DNA of 64,000 nucleotides, taken from Psychrobacillus sp. OK028. GTDB taxonomy: Bacteria; Bacillota; Bacilli; Bacillales_A; Planococcaceae. Positions within the stretch are counted from its first letter, which is position 1. Every line of letters starts with the position of its first letter. The notes beneath the pieces were generated by a model that saw only the letters and a program-made list of their open reading frames with translations, did no database searches and was not told the origin of the DNA. The position numbers were made by a program, and so were the translations under genes. Where the stretch lies: assembly GCF_900103605.1 (NCBI RefSeq), contig NZ_FNHY01000001.1:372001-436000 (forward strand), read 5' to 3'. This document shows, one piece after another, positions 25,899-34,195 of the stretch.

Positions 25899-26049
25899 GA
25901 AAGTATATAATAGCGTTGGGTAAACACAGGGGTTATGATATTTTTAGTAGATAAAACTACTGAATTCCGTTTCAGGTGGTAGAATAAAGGCTAAATACGC
26001 CACATCCTGGGTGCCTCCGTCGAAGTTCTCACCTTCCACTACAATCAAC
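25899..26049 (+). repeat. R1 repeat, internally deleted copy
   Basis: The full lead (GAAAGTATATAATAG... to ACTACTGAATTCCG), left arm GTTTCAGGTGG, and right end ACCTTCCACTACAATCAAC are present; most of the GC-rich centre, including any palindrome, is missing or replaced by a short GCCACATCCTGGGTGCCTCC segment. Confidence 0.8.
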
Positions 26050-26092
26050 AAAGTAAGTAGTATCTCTCATTAGATTAAGCACCATAAGATTT

Positions 26093-26215
26093 CCGAAAAA
26101 AAGTGATATTGGTTGTGACAATTTCACAACCAATATCACTAAAAATTCACTACGTAACAATTTAGGGGAGTTTCTGTCCAAAACCCTTCGAAAACTTTAG
26201 AAACAGGTTTTAACA
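26093..26215 (-). repeat. R2 repeat: variable hairpin plus constant tail (copy b)
   Basis: Minus-strand reading: a conserved tail (26153-26215) begins right at the stop of the radical SAM gene, then a perfect 17-bp stem AGTGATATTGGTTGTGA / TCACAACCAATATCACT with a CAATT loop (26101-26141), then seven T and CGG. It acts as the gene's terminator. Tail shared with 9841-9920 and 42506-42600; stem sequence unrelated to theirs. Confidence 0.75.
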
Positions 26216-27970
26216 TTAAAGTGTCTGTGGGCTTTTCCCGTTGACAAAAGATAAATGAGGGGTCACGGATTTACCAAAAGTAGTTAATAAATATCCTTCT
26301 TTTTCCTCAATAGAACCTTGTATAAATGCATCTACATCAATAGAAATTGGCGTGATAAAGGTTTGTTTATACAATTCACGTTCATTCAACTGTAACGTAG
26401 TAAAGGCTTCTCCTGCGATACTAGGATCTTCTACTAATAATTTATACATTTTAGATTGTTCTTCCTTACTAAGATCATTATTCCACCAAGGTTTACGAGG
26501 TTGGAACTTCTGTTTTGATAAATAATCTAGTTTCATTACACTTCTAATCGTAGGCAACGAAATATTCTCCAGTCCTTCTAAGAACGCATAAAGTCTTGTA
26601 TATAAATCCTCTAATTGGTGACCGATTCTCGACCAGTTATGCTCTTCCCAAAAGGTACCGAACTGTTGAAAGAAATCGAAAGGAGTATCAAATACATATT
26701 CAAATAAATATTCGAGCGTGCGATCCATTCGATGTGCATTCCAATATTTCTCTAAAACATCTTCTACTTGTTTAATACGTAAAATATCGTCAAAGTTTAA
26801 CACATTATTTGAGAATATTTCATATGGGGCTTGGTCTACATAAACGTAGCCATATTTTTCAGCTTCAACGCGAAGCCCCGTCCCACGAAGTAATTTTAAA
26901 AATCCTAACTGAAGTTCCTCAGGACGCATCTCAAATACTTCATTAAAGGTATTTCTAAATGAAGAATAATCTTCTTCTGGAAGACCGGCGATTAAATCTA
27001 AATGTTGGTCAATCTTTCCACCACTTTTAACCATCGTTACAGTTCGTTTAAGTTTTTCAAAGTTTTGTCGACGTTGAACAAGTTCGTTCGTTAAATCGTT
27101 TGTCGATTGAACACCTATTTCAAAGCGGAATAATCCTGCTGGTGCATTGTCATTTAAGAATTGGATTACTTCAGGACGCATAATATCTGCTGTGATTTCA
27201 AATTGGAAAACAACTCCAGGATGATGCTCGTCTATAAGGAATTGAAACATTTCCATTGCATAGCTTCGACTAATATTAAATGTGCGATCGACAAATTTAA
27301 TGATTTTTGCACCATTTTCCATTAAATATCGAATATCATTTTTTACTTTATCTCGATTAAAATATCTGACGCCAACTTCTATAGAAGACAAGCAAAATTG
27401 ACAAGAAAACGGACATCCTCTACTCGTTTCCACATAGACAATACGCTTCGACAAATCAGGAAGATCCTCCACGAAACGATAAGGGGAGGGAGATAATCTT
27501 AAATCTAGTTTTGGCGGTAGCACATTAAGTATAAATTTGTCATCTTGTACATAAGCTAGACCAGGAACTTCTTTTATCTTTCTTTTATGAGATAAAAAGT
27601 CTAGCAAATCTTTAAACGATTGCTCACCTTCACCAACGACCACGTAATCGATTTCTTTCACTTTTCGTAACCAAATATTTGTATCGTAAGAAACTTCTGG
27701 ACCTCCTAAAACGACTACTATAGTAGGATCGACAGTCTTAAGCATTTTAATAACCTTTATCGTTTCTTCAATATTCCATATATAGCAACTAAAACCCACA
27801 ACGTTCGGCTTCTTTTGATAAAGGTCAGCAACGATATTAAAGGTCGGATCTTTAATTGTGTATTCTACTATTTGGGGGTGATACTCGGGTTCAGCATATG
27901 CTTTTAAACAGCGTAGTGCTAAATTTGTATGGATAAACTTTGCATTCAAAGTGGTTAATATTATTTTCAT
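26216..27970 (-). CDS. B12-binding radical SAM protein (DUF4080 type)
   Basis: A 584-residue enzyme. Residues 1-130 form a cobalamin-binding-like domain (FSCYIWNIEETIKVIKML, VLGGPEVSYD, VGEGEQSFKDLL). A radical SAM core follows with the cluster motif CPFSCQFC (C-x3-C-x2-C, near residue 187) and FVDRTFN, RFEIGVQS and HLDLIAGLPEED. The C-terminal 180 residues match the DUF4080 extension often found in Firmicutes. The reaction is unknown; members methylate or rearrange unreactive carbons. ATG 27970 has no strong ribosome site upstream (AAAGGAG lies about 8 bases before it: TTAATAAAGGAGTTTATGAACA region). Monocistronic; ends in R2 copy b. Confidence 0.85.
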   Translation of the reverse strand: MKIILTTLNAKFIHTNLALRCLKAYAEPEYHPQIVEYTIKDPTFNIVADLYQKKPNVVGFSCYIWNIEETIKVIKMLKTVDPTIVVVLGGPEVSYDTNIWLRKVKEIDYVVVGEGEQSFKDLLDFLSHKRKIKEVPGLAYVQDDKFILNVLPPKLDLRLSPSPYRFVEDLPDLSKRIVYVETSRGCPFSCQFCLSSIEVGVRYFNRDKVKNDIRYLMENGAKIIKFVDRTFNISRSYAMEMFQFLIDEHHPGVVFQFEITADIMRPEVIQFLNDNAPAGLFRFEIGVQSTNDLTNELVQRRQNFEKLKRTVTMVKSGGKIDQHLDLIAGLPEEDYSSFRNTFNEVFEMRPEELQLGFLKLLRGTGLRVEAEKYGYVYVDQAPYEIFSNNVLNFDDILRIKQVEDVLEKYWNAHRMDRTLEYLFEYVFDTPFDFFQQFGTFWEEHNWSRIGHQLEDLYTRLYAFLEGLENISLPTIRSVMKLDYLSKQKFQPRKPWWNNDLSKEEQSKMYKLLVEDPSIAGEAFTTLQLNERELYKQTFITPISIDVDAFIQGSIEEKEGYLLTTFGKSVTPHLSFVNGKSPQTL

Positions 27971-28149
27971 TGTTCATAAACTCCTTTATTAATATATCTA
28001 TTGTATCAGTCATTAGTATTGTCGACAATATAGGCTAAAAGAATCATGCAATCCTGTTCGATATTATGGAATAATCAGAATAAATAAACAAATATTATTT
28101 TCAACTGTATAATCTTGTAATTGTAATAATCTGAAAGGCTGGTGTCTTC

Positions 28150-29238
28150 TTGTTAACAAAATATGATAATAAAGAAAAGTTTGATCATATATTTCAGTTA
28201 TTTTCAAGTGGGCTGATATTTATTAATGACAGAGGAATACTATTAGACATGAATTCTTATGCCGAAAAAATTCTACTCATAAATAAAAATGACTATATTG
28301 GTAGAAATGCAAAGAATTTATATAATATGTTTAATCTTTGCGACGAAGAGAAGGAAATTCTCACAGAAAAACTCCAAAAAGAAGGATATTTGGAAAATCA
28401 TTTGGAATACAAACCAATCGATGGTGAATATAAATATGTTCATGTAGTAATTTCTAAACAATTCGATAGTGGACTATATCTATTAGAAATAAATGATGAA
28501 TCTGAAAAGATATATATGAAGAAAAGATTAGATCAATCTGAATCACTTCGTACATTAGGACAACTAGCTGCGGGAATAGCACATGAAATTCGGAATCCAA
28601 TGACCTCGTTAAAAGGCTTTACACAATTATTAAGTCAAAATGCAACAGAAGATACTCAGCGTTATTTAACTGTTATAAAACACGAAATCGATCAAATGGA
28701 GAATATTCTAACGCAATTTTTAGAGCTTTCTAAACCAAGTAAATCTAAATTTACTGTTATTTATGTGGAAGACACAATTTTAGAAGTGGTTAACTTTATG
28801 GCGCCGGAAGCATTATTGAAGTCCATAAATTTAAATGTTTCTAGTCAGGTAACCAAAGAATGTCATGTTGTTGGAGATAGTCAATTATTGAAGCAGGTAT
28901 TTATAAATGCTATTAAAAACGGAATAGAAGCAATGCCTAATGGTGGGAATATCCATATTAACATTTCCTGTAGGCCGGGACACCAAGTCAGTATTTCTGT
29001 GAAAGATCAAGGGCATGGGATTGATGATATAAATATCAATAAAATTTTCCAACCATTTTTTACTACAAAAACAACAGGGACAGGCCTAGGACTCTCACAC
29101 GTTTACAAAGTTATAGAAGAACATGGCGGAAATATAGAAGTTCAGAGCATGGTTGGAGAAGGTACTACTTTCGATTTTATACTTCCCTGCAGAAAAAATA
29201 GGATGGTTTTTGACAATATAAACCACAGACCTATATAA
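28150..29238 (+). CDS. PAS-domain sporulation-type histidine kinase
   Basis: A 362-residue soluble sensor kinase. A PAS domain at about 10-120 (GLIFINDRGILLDMNSYAEKIL), a dimerisation/phosphoacceptor domain with LAAGIAHEIRNPMTSLKGF (His near 147), and an ATPase domain with N-box NAIKNGIEAMPNGG, G1 DQGHGID, F-box IFQPFFTTK and G2 GTGLGLSHVYKV. The H-box is of the KinA-E/KinB type that feeds the Spo0A phosphorelay, and there is no adjacent response regulator, as expected for such an orphan kinase. Position after ktrD fits B. subtilis KinE, but identity is not certain. Start TTG 28150 after GAAAGGCTGGTG. Confidence 0.86.
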   Translation: MLTKYDNKEKFDHIFQLFSSGLIFINDRGILLDMNSYAEKILLINKNDYIGRNAKNLYNMFNLCDEEKEILTEKLQKEGYLENHLEYKPIDGEYKYVHVVISKQFDSGLYLLEINDESEKIYMKKRLDQSESLRTLGQLAAGIAHEIRNPMTSLKGFTQLLSQNATEDTQRYLTVIKHEIDQMENILTQFLELSKPSKSKFTVIYVEDTILEVVNFMAPEALLKSINLNVSSQVTKECHVVGDSQLLKQVFINAIKNGIEAMPNGGNIHINISCRPGHQVSISVKDQGHGIDDININKIFQPFFTTKTTGTGLGLSHVYKVIEEHGGNIEVQSMVGEGTTFDFILPCRKNRMVFDNINHRPI

Positions 29239-29278
29239 TAGTTGTTAATGTATTTAATATAGGTGAGGATGAAGTAAT

Positions 29279-29725
29279 ATGACAGCAGAACAATCAACCA
29301 GTGCTCTAAAACTATTTATAGTATTGTCACGTGCCCATAAAGTAATTCACGAATGTACCAATCAGTTTTTTCAAGAAAACGGTTTAAATCCCACTGAATT
29401 TGCTGTAATGGAGCTTTTGTATCATAAAGGTAAACAGCCACTTCAGCAAATTGGTAATAAGATCTTATTGGCAAGCGGTTCTATCACATATGTTGTGGAT
29501 AAACTAGAGGGACGAGGCTATGTTAATCGAGTATCTAGTCCAACTGATAGACGTGTGACATATGCAGAAATATCTGCAGAAGGTTCAAAATTTATGGATG
29601 AGTTATTCCCTCGCCATGAAGAACAATTAGTCAATCTGATGGGCGCATTATCGGAAGACGAGAAGCAGGATGTAATTGAACTCATAAAAAAATTAGGATT
29701 ATCTATTAAAAATTTATCATATTAA
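29279..29725 (+). CDS. MarR-family transcriptional regulator
   Basis: A 148-residue winged-helix repressor. LSRAHKVIHECTNQFFQENGLNPTEFAVMELLYHKGKQPLQQIGNKI holds the first helices, LASGSITYVVDKLEGRGYVNR is the recognition helix, and VSSPTDRRVTYAEIS is the wing. It matches the family that includes YkvE of B. subtilis, and position agrees. It likely binds DNA as a dimer and responds to a small molecule or oxidant; the target is unknown. ATG 29279 follows AGGTGAGGATG, and the gene lies 40 bp after the kinase gene, so cotranscription is possible. Confidence 0.9.
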   Translation: MTAEQSTSALKLFIVLSRAHKVIHECTNQFFQENGLNPTEFAVMELLYHKGKQPLQQIGNKILLASGSITYVVDKLEGRGYVNRVSSPTDRRVTYAEISAEGSKFMDELFPRHEEQLVNLMGALSEDEKQDVIELIKKLGLSIKNLSY

Positions 29726-29730
29726 AAAGA

Positions 29731-29765
29731 AACTTCGAGCCTTGAAACAGGATCGAAGTTTTTTA
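29731..29765 (+). terminator. Terminator of the MarR gene
   Basis: AACTTCGA / TCGAAGTT stem, 14-base loop, T-run. An R1 remnant (AGAATAAATAATACTACTAA, 29772-29791) begins soon after. Confidence 0.88.
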
Positions 29766-29768
29766 TTA

Positions 29769-29860
29769 GAGAGAATAAATAATACTACTAATTTCCTTAA
29801 GATTACCAGCCTCACGTAATGTGTAAACTGGGTTCATAAGCATCTTTTTGCACGGATTTA
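29769..29860 (+). repeat. R1 lead fragments, rearranged
   Basis: AGAATAAATAATACTACTAA (29772-29791) and, later, AAACTGGGTTCATAAGCATC (29826-29845) match parts of the R1 lead region at 9481-9530, but in swapped order and without the GC-rich core. A decayed copy. Confidence 0.4.
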
Positions 29861-29920
29861 TGTTCAATGTAAAAAGAGCAGTAGATAGTGTATTGCTCAC
29901 TATCTACCGCTCCTAAACTA

Positions 29921-30586
29921 TTATTTAATTTTAATTGTTTCTGCCATTTGTACAAATGTTTCAAGGGCAGGTGTCTCAACTGTGTCAAATACTGTTAGTT
30001 TAACAATAAGTCCTTCTCGTTCAAATACATAACCTGAAACTTTACCTTCAGGAGTATCAATTTGATGTGCAGAAGTATTTTTAATAGCTTCATTTGTTGG
30101 AATAAGATTTTCGTCTTTTATTTCTGTTACAGTAGAAGATTCATTGGATGCTTGTAAAGTTGTAACTAAATTTTCTTGAACATCCTCGATAGTTGCTTCA
30201 TCTGCTGAGAAAGTTTCAATACGCATGGACTGTAAATCGTTGTTTTGATTGAACAATAGGTCTTTATTAGGTTCTTCTCCAGTTAGCTCATATCCTTCCA
30301 CCACTGTGATGGAATAGTTTTGACTATCACTTTCCGTAGTAGTTCCTTCTAATACCACTTCCGGAGAATCGGCAGATTGAGCTGAGTCAGTGTCTGTAGC
30401 GGTTTCAGTCTCTGTCTCAGTTTCAGTTTCTATATTTTCCGTTTCCTCAGGAGTTGTTTGTTGTGTATTGTCAGTTGCCGTTTCTTCGGGTTTATCATGT
30501 TTTTCTGTTGTTGTGCTTGTTCCACAGGCCGCGAGTATAACTGTTAGTAAGAAGATGGTCAGCATTGTATAAATTTTTTTCATCAT
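29921..30586 (-). CDS. Lipoprotein with Glu/Thr repeat linker
   Basis: A 221-residue secreted lipoprotein: signal peptide MMKKIYTMLTIFLLTVILAAC with lipobox LAAC (Cys21). Residues about 24-75 are a low-complexity linker with the repeat ETETETETETATDTD. Residues about 85-221 form a globular domain (VVLEGTTTESDSQNYSI, EGYELTGEEPNKDLLFNQ, VSGYVFEREGLIVKLTVFD) of a type often found in Bacillales lipoproteins; I do not recognise a named family. ATG 30586 follows AGGAGC. It is followed by an unpaired spacer and is the downstream neighbour of a CPBP-family gene in the same direction. Confidence 0.8.
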   Translation of the reverse strand: MMKKIYTMLTIFLLTVILAACGTSTTTEKHDKPEETATDNTQQTTPEETENIETETETETETATDTDSAQSADSPEVVLEGTTTESDSQNYSITVVEGYELTGEEPNKDLLFNQNNDLQSMRIETFSADEATIEDVQENLVTTLQASNESSTVTEIKDENLIPTNEAIKNTSAHQIDTPEGKVSGYVFEREGLIVKLTVFDTVETPALETFVQMAETIKIK

Positions 30587-30631
30587 TATTCAGCTCCTTT
30601 TGTATTTGGACGATAAAGGTCTTCAAATGTT

Positions 30632-31243
30632 TCAATGGAAAGGCAAGATCAAAAACAATAGCACTAGCAATGTAATATGTGCGAGAACTATAGCAGTGAT
30701 ACTTCTTTTCCACTCGTATAGTATACCAAAGATAATACCGACGAAAAATCCTCCTAATATACCTATCCAAAAACCAGTGAAAATGAACGACAAACCAAAG
30801 AGCAAAGAACTCAAAATAACGGCAAACTTTGGCTGCATAAATTTTTTCAATTGCTGTTGGATTAATCCTCTCCAAAAAAGCTCTTCCCCAGGAGCAATGA
30901 TGAATATTAATAATAGATAATGCCAAATGGTTGTTGGTCCAAAATGGCTTAAAAATTTATGAATACTACTTGTCCAATATGCTGGTCCCATTTCTAATAC
31001 GAGATAAGCGCCTAGCATGCCAGCGTAAGAAAGCACGCCGAACATCATCCCAAGAAAAATTAAGCGGATAGAATTGTTGTCTTCTTCGATTTTGGAAAAA
31101 TAGAAAAAAGCTGCCATAAGGAAAAATACGGAGAAAGTATAAAAGTACCAAAAAACTTTTTCATTTGAAAAAGTAATCCAGGATAGACCGTAAGCCAGAA
31201 TTAATGAAATTACTAGTTGATATATTGGTGATTGACGAAACAT
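30632..31243 (-). CDS. CPBP-family intramembrane protease-like protein
   Basis: A 203-residue protein with about six membrane helices of the CPBP (CAAX/Abi) family. The first motif EExxxR is intact (PGEELFWRGLIQ), and the third-motif His is present in LAHITLLV. However, the second motif, normally FxxxH, reads FGLSF, so the His is Phe, and the Asn of HxxxN is Leu. A peptidase activity is therefore doubtful. Start ATG 31243 follows GAAGGATG; an upstream in-frame start at 31300 would place a charged stretch before it. Same strand as the lipoprotein gene (45 bp apart) and the ykvS gene upstream. Confidence 0.85.
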   Translation of the reverse strand: MFRQSPIYQLVISLILAYGLSWITFSNEKVFWYFYTFSVFFLMAAFFYFSKIEEDNNSIRLIFLGMMFGVLSYAGMLGAYLVLEMGPAYWTSSIHKFLSHFGPTTIWHYLLLIFIIAPGEELFWRGLIQQQLKKFMQPKFAVILSSLLFGLSFIFTGFWIGILGGFFVGIIFGILYEWKRSITAIVLAHITLLVLLFLILPFH

Positions 31244-31305
31244 AATACACATCCTTCTAATATTTAAAAAAACCGTCCATCTAATTGAGAGGAACGGCAT
31301 GACGT

Positions 31306-31494
31306 TTAATCTTCATTACTATATAATATTTTATAACGCTTGTGGTTAATAACTGTTTTCTCTTCGGTCTCTAGTTCATTAAAGTTTTCCATATAAGTTA
31401 AATTAACTATTACCGAATTTTCATTTACTTTCTCTACAATACCTTGAAGACCGTCTTTAAATTCTATGATATTCCCAACTTCAGCTATTTTCAT
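31306..31494 (-). CDS. ykvS: YkvS-family (DUF2187) protein
   Basis: A 62-residue protein (MKIAEVGNIIEFKDGLQG, then VEKVNENSVIVNLTYM and TVINHKRYKIL) with a small SH3-like beta-barrel pattern. It matches YkvS of B. subtilis in length and motif. An in-frame ATG at 31506 would add MEHS but its AAGGGG touches the start codon, so 31494 is preferred. Function unknown. It lies 62 bp upstream of the CPBP gene, in one direction. Confidence 0.88.
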   Translation of the reverse strand: MKIAEVGNIIEFKDGLQGIVEKVNENSVIVNLTYMENFNELETEEKTVINHKRYKILYSNED

Positions 31495-31619
31495 AGAGTG
31501 TTCCATCCCCTTAAGAACATAATATAATACAGTTTGCCTTAAAATTTCTCATACGTAAAGTATTTTAACTAAACTTCTTAAAAAAATATCGAAAATAATA
31601 GATGAAAGGATTTGAACAA

Positions 31620-31811
31620 ATGCAAGAATCATATGAAGTAAAACTTAATATGCTACAAAGTGGGGAAATTAAAGAAATAGTCATTGAAAAAAATGATTTT
31701 ATCGCTTTTAGAGAAGTTTTAGTACAACGTGAGGATTTTAAACATTTTTCTGGTAATGCAAAACAAGGAGGTCAGGTAGTATATACATTTTTAGAGGTTC
31801 CTAGGAGTTAA
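31620..31811 (+). CDS. Small hypothetical 63-aa protein
   Basis: A 63-residue soluble protein: MQESYEVKLNMLQSGEIKEI, EKNDFIAFREVLVQREDFKHF, GGQVVYTFLEVPRS. ATG 31620 is preferred over 31602 because GAAAGGA lies 8 bases upstream of it. I do not recognise the family by name; the length, an abortive-infection-free context and the pattern of short Bacillales proteins point to a genus-level conserved gene. It sits 94 bp upstream of the Spo0E-like gene. Confidence 0.65.
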   Translation: MQESYEVKLNMLQSGEIKEIVIEKNDFIAFREVLVQREDFKHFSGNAKQGGQVVYTFLEVPRS

Positions 31812-31905
31812 AGATGTCATAAATTGTCGTACACTTATTGGTTTAGTCTCGGTCTTCAACAGGTATACTGAAAAGAATATACATTGTTAAAAGGAGCGAT
31901 TCAGT

Positions 31906-32079
31906 ATGTCAGAGAAATGTTTAAAAAGATTAGAGTGTACTAGGGAAAAAATGTATAGATCAGCTTTAGAAAAAGGTGTTTTAAACTCTGATACGATTAA
32001 ATTGAGTGAAGAGTTAGATCAATTATTAAATGAATTTCAATATATTAATACGGATGAAGAGAAATCTAAAATAGAGTGA
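31906..32079 (+). CDS. Spo0E-like aspartyl-phosphate phosphatase
   Basis: A 57-residue gene. MSEKCLKRLECTREKMYRSA is the first helix and KLSEELDQLLNEFQYI the second, carrying the signature SxxLD (SEELD) whose Asp is catalytic in Spo0E/YnzD/YisI proteins, which remove phosphate from Spo0A. The helical hairpin length fits. Ribosome site AAAAGGAGCG precedes ATG 31906, and TATACT at 31864-31869 looks like a -10. It lies just upstream of the MoxR gene (20 bp), so these may be cotranscribed. Confidence 0.85.
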   Translation: MSEKCLKRLECTREKMYRSALEKGVLNSDTIKLSEELDQLLNEFQYINTDEEKSKIE

Positions 32080-32099
32080 TAACAAGGGGAGAGAATAAA

Positions 32100-33038
32100 T
32101 TGAGTAGTATATCATTATTACAAAGGGAACTGAATAAAGCTATTGTTGGAAGAGAAAAAGAAATTACCTTTATGCTAATGGGGTTGTTAGTAGAAGGGCA
32201 TGTCCTATTAGAGAGTGTACCCGGCTCGGGGAAAACGATGATGGCTAAAGCTTTTGCAGAAGCTATTCACGGTGAATTTAAACGTTTACAATTTACACCA
32301 GACGTATTGCCTTCCGATGTTACGGGTATAAGCTATTTTCATCCACAAAAACAAGAATTCGTTCTTCGCGTAGGACCAGTAATGAGTAATATATTACTTG
32401 CTGATGAGATCAATCGTGCCACTCCACGAACCCAGTCAAGTTTGTTGGAAGCAATGGAAGAAAAACAGGTTTCCATAGACGGGGAGACGATTCTTCTTTT
32501 AAAGCCATTCATGGTAATTGCTACACAAAATCCAGTAGAATCGCAACAAGGGACTTTTTCCTTGCCAGCCGCACAATTAGATCGCTTTTTATTTAAATTG
32601 ACGATAGATTATCCTTCCCAGGAACAGGAAAAAAGTATACTGCAGCAATTTGGTCGGACACCAGGAAAAGTAAATATAGAAAAAGTTGTTACATTGGACC
32701 AAATTCAAGAGTGGTCAGAACAAGTAAAAGAAGTAACTGTCCATGAGGATATCATGACATATATCATTCAAATTGTGCACTATACAAGAAATCATCCATA
32801 CATAGAACTAGGTTTAAGTAGCCGAGCATCTTTAGCAGTCTTACAAGCTGCAAAGGCATATGCCTTTATTAATAATAGAGGGTTTGTGACGCCAGATGAT
32901 GTGAAAAATGTTATTGAACCAGTATGTCTTCACCGGATGAAGTTATCCTCACAAGGTATGCTGATACATGATTTAACCGAAATTCTCAAAATAATAGTTG
33001 ATGAGGTAGAAGCACCTGTTGAGGCTAATATACGATGA
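32100..33038 (+). CDS. MoxR-family AAA+ ATPase (module 1)
   Basis: A 312-residue AAA+ ATPase. Walker A SVPGSGKTMMAK, Walker B LLADEINRATPRTQ, MATQNPVESQQGTFSLPAAQLDRFLF-type sensor region (here VIATQNPVESQQG) and the C-terminal RASLAVLQAAKAYAF fit the MoxR/YeaC group. TTG 32100 follows AAGGGGAGAG; GTG 32076 is in frame but weaker. MoxR proteins act with DUF58 and VWA proteins as chaperone-like machines at the membrane. Its stop overlaps the DUF58 start by four bases (ATGA), so the three genes form an operon. Confidence 0.93.
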   Translation: MSSISLLQRELNKAIVGREKEITFMLMGLLVEGHVLLESVPGSGKTMMAKAFAEAIHGEFKRLQFTPDVLPSDVTGISYFHPQKQEFVLRVGPVMSNILLADEINRATPRTQSSLLEAMEEKQVSIDGETILLLKPFMVIATQNPVESQQGTFSLPAAQLDRFLFKLTIDYPSQEQEKSILQQFGRTPGKVNIEKVVTLDQIQEWSEQVKEVTVHEDIMTYIIQIVHYTRNHPYIELGLSSRASLAVLQAAKAYAFINNRGFVTPDDVKNVIEPVCLHRMKLSSQGMLIHDLTEILKIIVDEVEAPVEANIR

Positions 33039-34195
33039 ATTGGAATCGTCATGGTTCAGGCATGAGGAATACGAAGATGTACATAGATTTCCTCGTATTT
33101 GCTGTTATTCTAAGTTTTCTACTCAAGCAGTTTATCTTTGTTGCAGTTATTTCATTTTTATTGTTAGTCGCGCTAGTACAAATAATTTATTATCGCCAAG
33201 TAGGAAAAAAATTTGAATTTGTAAATGATAAAAAAAGAGTACGTTTAATGACAAATACAACTTCAGATTTTACATTTACTTTTCATAATAAAGGTTTACC
33301 AATTTGGAACGCAGTTTTAACGATTACATTTCAAACAACTATTAAGCCAGATGGAATACCTAATACACTAATAGGAGACTTTCACGAAGTTAAAATACCT
33401 TTTTCGATTGGTTATAAAAAAAGTGTCTCCTTAAAGGTGCCTATAAAAGGAGTGAGCAGAGGTCTTGCGAGGATTAAACAATTGGAAGTCCAAATACCTC
33501 ATCCATTAACCGACGGATCTATCATATTGGTATTTAAGCCTTATATATTACTAGATGCCATTGTTTTCCCTAATATATATGATATTAAAGAAGTTTTTGT
33601 GCCATCTAAACTGAAGCAAGGTGATTTGGCATTAAATTCCTCTTTATTTGATGACTCTTTCTTCCCAGTAGGGACACGGGAATATGCTCCAGGGGATCAG
33701 TTTCATCATATACATTGGAAGGCGAGTGCAAAGACTGGGCAGTTGCAGACGAAGGTTTTTACACGTGTTGCTAATGTGTCTGTTTTATTTATTGTAAATG
33801 TTGGAGAAAAGTACAGTGTTCTATCTGATTTTGAACAGAAGTTAGAGTGGCTTGCTTCATACATAGATGCTTGCTATAAGGAAGATATCCCGTTTTCGTT
33901 TGCTATAAATGTTCGAGCTTCAGGGAAGGTTCCTTTCGTGTATCTACCTTTGGGTAGCGGGGATTCCCATCGTATACAGGCAATGGAAATACTCTCGATT
34001 CTATCGATTGCTAATAGTATTATTCCTTTTGATAAATTACTAGCATATATGAATTTACATGAGGAGCTACCAGTTGCAACGTTTGTGATGACGCCAGATA
34101 CAGAAATGTATAGTCCGTTACTACATAGTTGGGAGCAACGAACAAATGTAATATATAAATCGCCTACGAAGATAGGGGGCATCTCACGTGGATAA
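33035..34195 (+). CDS. DUF58-domain protein (module 1)
   Basis: A 386-residue protein with two N-terminal membrane helices (FLVFAVILSFLLKQ, FVAVISFLLLVALVQIIYY) and the DUF58 signature REYAPGDQFHHIHWKASAKTG near residue 225. The partner of MoxR in module 1; it starts with ATG 33035, overlapping the MoxR stop. The VWA-like end keeps no clear DxSxS. Assigned by motif; function in detail unknown. Confidence 0.9.
   Translation: MNWNRHGSGMRNTKMYIDFLVFAVILSFLLKQFIFVAVISFLLLVALVQIIYYRQVGKKFEFVNDKKRVRLMTNTTSDFTFTFHNKGLPIWNAVLTITFQTTIKPDGIPNTLIGDFHEVKIPFSIGYKKSVSLKVPIKGVSRGLARIKQLEVQIPHPLTDGSIILVFKPYILLDAIVFPNIYDIKEVFVPSKLKQGDLALNSSLFDDSFFPVGTREYAPGDQFHHIHWKASAKTGQLQTKVFTRVANVSVLFIVNVGEKYSVLSDFEQKLEWLASYIDACYKEDIPFSFAINVRASGKVPFVYLPLGSGDSHRIQAMEILSILSIANSIIPFDKLLAYMNLHEELPVATFVMTPDTEMYSPLLHSWEQRTNVIYKSPTKIGGISRG

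Noticed and set aside
26093-26215. R2b as an insertion sequence end
   Set aside because: No transposase, no target duplication seen, and the arms differ from the other R2 copies.
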